Shown here: positions 60,522 to 64,000 of the stretch, one piece after another
Layout of the letters: every line of letters begins with the position of its first letter
How positions within the stretch are numbered: the stretch's first letter is position 1
Assembly: GCA_949318235.1 (NCBI GenBank)
Contig: OX439133.1
Location: 4,653,990 to 4,717,989, forward strand
DNA length: 64,000 nucleotides
Reading direction: 5' to 3'
Source of the DNA: Ecdyonurus torrentis
Lineage: Eukaryota; Arthropoda; Insecta; Ephemeroptera; Heptageniidae
Program-made: the position numbers and the translations under genes
The notes under the pieces: generated by a model
What the model was told of the DNA's origin: nothing
The model's database searches: none
What the model saw: the letters and a program-made list of their open reading frames with translations, nothing else

Positions 60522-60824
60522 TTATAGACAGGTTGCACTCATATTTAAGAGCCGCCATTTTGTTGGTCAGGAATACATAGGCCCCAGCATAGGAAAAACA
60601 TCATTTTTATATTTTTAATAGCAAAAGAAGCTTCAAACCTCAATCAAAGCCTTATATCTTAGCTCCTAATAAGCTTGAAGAACATGAGAAAAATTCGTTC
60701 AGTTGAAATAAACTCTTTTTATATAAAAAAAATTAGGAGAAATTATGTTTCTCCTATACTGGACAAGGCATTATAGGCACCACAAACATGGCGACAAAGC
60801 GCAAGGATGTGCAAGGGGTCTATA
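60522..60824 (-). mobile_element. MITE-C copy 3
   Basis: TATAGACAGGTTGCACTCAT to GCAAGGATGTGCAAGGGGTC then TATA, full length in inverse orientation. Confidence 0.85.
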
Positions 60825-61288
60825 CTTCACCGCAAGTAACAGCCGCGCACAATAATACAATATCATAATTATAACATATGGAACGTATGAATTAAATTAC
60901 ATTATTATTTTTTTCAGTTTTATTACAACGAGTTGAACGAACTTTAAAAGCAAGACTATTATGTTTAATTATTTACTTAATTTACCTTTCATGTTAACTA
61001 CCTTTTTAATTGTTCTTTTCATGCAATACCATTTAGTTTCTCATTTACTAAACTACAAAAAGTAATAATAATGCAATAATTACATTTTAAGAATTTAAAA
61101 TATTAATTGCATTTTACTGAAAAAGCTTGATTTTTTTTATTATTATTATTTTTATTTTTACATTTTTATTTTATTATTATTATTATTTTTTTTTTTAGTT
61201 ATTTATTTTTAAATTTTTTTTGGACGAGATGTGATTTACCAATGTGCTGCCAGTAACATGGTAGTTCTATAAAAAATATTATGAATCT

Positions 61289-61581
61289 ATATAGGATTAT
61301 GCGCATGACGTCATACTGAATGCGATTTAACGCCATACTGGAGCAATAAATAACATTGCTCAGCATGAGACAAACGTGGTTTTTGGCTACATTCTTACGG
61401 TAATTGGCTAATTTTTTTATTATATTTTTTCTCACCTTCTTTACTTTAAATACTAATTCAAGCTAGTAACAGCATCAATGCTAAATATTTTTAAGCTTGC
61501 AAAATGTGTCATTTTCCCATACTTTGGCCCATGATATTCAGTTCTCCCATATGAAGTCGACTTTCATATGAAACTAACCAT
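61289..61581 (+). mobile_element. MITE-A copy, diverged right end
   Basis: TATAGGATTATGCGCATGAC to GTCGACTTTCATATGAAACT. The terminal CACCCTATA is lost. Confidence 0.75.
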
Positions 61582-61599
61582 AACCATAATGTATAGTAC

Positions 61600-62300
61600 A
61601 TGCATATAATATCTTTGTTTAAATTTTAATCTAGTTAATTTTATTTTAAATCTGGAGAAAAAACCTATAATTAACAAAAAATTAGACCCTATCAGAATAT
61701 GCATTTAAAAAACACAATAATTATAAAAAAAAAAAAAAAGTATTTTATTTTATTTGTTTATTTATTTGTTTATTTTTTTGGCAATCAATGTATACCTATA
61801 TATAATAGAAATTTTGCATTGAAGTTTTCTTTCTTTATAAAGTTGTAAAAAGTATGACATTGCTGTACAACAATTTAGTTAACTTTGCAATCTATTCTTT
61901 ACGTGTATATATAGCTGTTTGAAATGTAATACAGTGGCTTTGGGTGTGGGAGGAGGAGGGGGGGATATGTGAATTAAAACAGAGAAATATAAGGAGGGGA
62001 CTTTTATATTGCTGTGAGAACAAATTGTATTTAATGGTAAAGGGAAATGTAAGTATTTATATATAAATAAAACTTTATTTCTAAGTGCTTTTGAAAATAA
62101 AATTTACTGTTATATATAGTTTTGCTTTTATACATAGCAATGAATGTTATAGCTATCAGCTATCACGATGAAAAGTTCTCAATTTTTATTGTCTTGAACC
62201 ATGTAAAAGTATGTCTATACGATACCCTCATTTAAATAATGTCAAACAGAAGCACCCTCTATAGGTGCAGAACTATTTAACAATAATAATAAATATACGT
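61600..62300. other. Intergenic, AT-rich, no gene seen
   Basis: Poly-A (61726-61739) and a short G-rich patch (61945-61966). Confidence 0.5.
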
Positions 62301-62312
62301 AATACTTATAGC

Positions 62313-62314
<2 letters not shown>

Positions 62315-62391
<77 letters not shown>
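62315..62391. repeat. (AT)n microsatellite
   Basis: About 38 AT units. Confidence 0.95.
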
Positions 62392-62394
<3 letters not shown>

Positions 62395-62642
62395 TAGTAT
62401 AAAGTATAGTATAAATATACGTAATTTATTCTTTGCGTGTATGCACCTTAAATATATAGTAGTTTGTTTAATTATTATTACATTATTATATACCACGTAT
62501 TTTACGCTAGTTAAAGTTTCCACATAAATTCATTGTTTTCCCAAAAGGCAATTATAGAAGAAGAAAATTCAAATCTCTTACAGATAAAGCAAATTTAACA
62601 TTGTACAAGAAAAGAAAGAAATTACCTAATAAAATTATGATG

Positions 62643-63134
<492 letters not shown>

Positions 63135-63379
63135 TTGTGTTATGGGACCAATATAAATATGTTATAAATAATATAGCATAAATTATATTGTATAATGAAC
63201 AATTAAGGTTGCTGAAAATAGAGTCCATATATTACGTATTTACGTATTATTGTCTCTTTGTGTACATACTTATAATTATACGTCATATAATAACTATGCT
63301 ATAGCGCGTTTTGATTTAACATTAAAAAATTAGTCCTACATCTGTTTTCTTTATAATTCAATGATGATATGCAACTATC

Positions 63380-63380
<1 letters not shown>

Positions 63381-63450
<70 letters not shown>
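63381..63450. repeat. (AG)n microsatellite
   Basis: About 35 AG units. Confidence 0.95.
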
Positions 63451-63453
<3 letters not shown>

Positions 63454-63454
63454 C

Positions 63455-64000
63455 GTGATCACCGATCATCAGATGAGCAAGCAAAAAAAAACTTTGAAAT
63501 TAACATATGGGGCCTTACGGATATAGACATTCAAAATTTTGTACATGACAAAAAATATATATATATTTATGTTGTAAATGTTATCTCTTATTCTGCCTTT
63601 AAAAAAAACTGATTTTACAAGTTGTTATACGCAGTACCTTAAATAAATAATAATAATACACCCAATGCTAAACAATAAACAAAACAAAAGTAAAACAAAT
63701 ATTACGTCAAAATCAGTAGGATTGAGTACACTTGTCATTAAGGCAGTTGAATATTATTACACTTCCCCCTCCTTCCACCACTAACTTCCCCTCTCCCCCT
63801 CCTCCTCCTCTCATTAACTGCATAATAATTTCCCCTTTATACTTTGAAGCAGACCACGGCGCGACAGACAAAATTTACTTCAAATATAGCACAGCAGTAT
63901 CTAAGTGAAATTACACGACTACTATAGTATAATGGAAAGTTTAAGTTTTTAGTGACGTCACAGAATCACATTATCACCTTTTGAAGTTCTTATCATACTT
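63455..64000. other. Right edge, no gene seen
   Basis: A pyrimidine-rich tract (63765-63835) and a TGACGTCA at 63954-63961. No supported exon. Confidence 0.4.

Overview
The window is AT-rich eukaryotic DNA with split genes and consensus GT-AG introns. I read it as an arthropod, almost certainly a hexapod. The grounds are a chitin-binding R&R (RR-1) cuticle gene and a gene whose spliced cysteine pattern fits Plus-C odorant-binding proteins (OBPs), a family known from insects. I cannot name the order or species.

Five protein-coding genes are supported by splicing logic: each exon set concatenates to an uninterrupted frame. From left to right they are: (1) a Plus-C-like OBP on the minus strand, 5955-11189, 10 or 11 exons; (2) FRA10AC1 on the plus strand, 12203-16871, 4 exons, head-to-head with the OBP gene; (3) an RR-1 cuticular protein on the minus strand, 25167-30942, 3 exons; (4) a 73-residue aromatic-rich secreted peptide on the minus strand, 41981-42942, probably with an upstream 5'UTR exon near 44000; (5) a 321-residue secreted low-complexity protein on the minus strand, 46022-51442, 5 exons. 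Genes 3 to 5 share one strand and all start with a signal peptide, but I see no evidence of co-transcription. No bacterial-type genes, CRISPR arrays or rRNA genes were seen.

Most of the remaining sequence is short non-autonomous transposons and simple repeats. I could group at least 20 repeat families by eye. The largest (here MITE-A, about 300 bp, at least 13 copies) has TATAGGGTG-like ends and an ATGACGTCAT motif. Others are near-perfect palindromes of 100-600 bp. Several are nested: B in A at 23813, A in R at 15976, B in M at 48685, M in a LINE tail at 47823. The introns of genes 1, 2, 3 and 5 consist largely of these elements. Other repeats are a tRNA-derived SINE with detached 3' tails, 3' ends of a non-LTR retrotransposon, a 41-bp minisatellite packed with AGGTCA half-sites (985-1490), a minisatellite in the cuticle gene's first intron, and very long tetra- and pentanucleotide arrays (ATTC, TTAG, CTGT, CTAA, TTTTC).

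The right-hand third (51500-64000) has no convincing protein-coding gene. It holds a 1.2-kb foldback element with many CTGATAAA motifs around a GC-richer core, plus MITEs and simple repeats. The items most worth follow-up are the extra cysteine module of the OBP, the two unassigned secreted proteins, the AGGTCA minisatellite and the foldback element.
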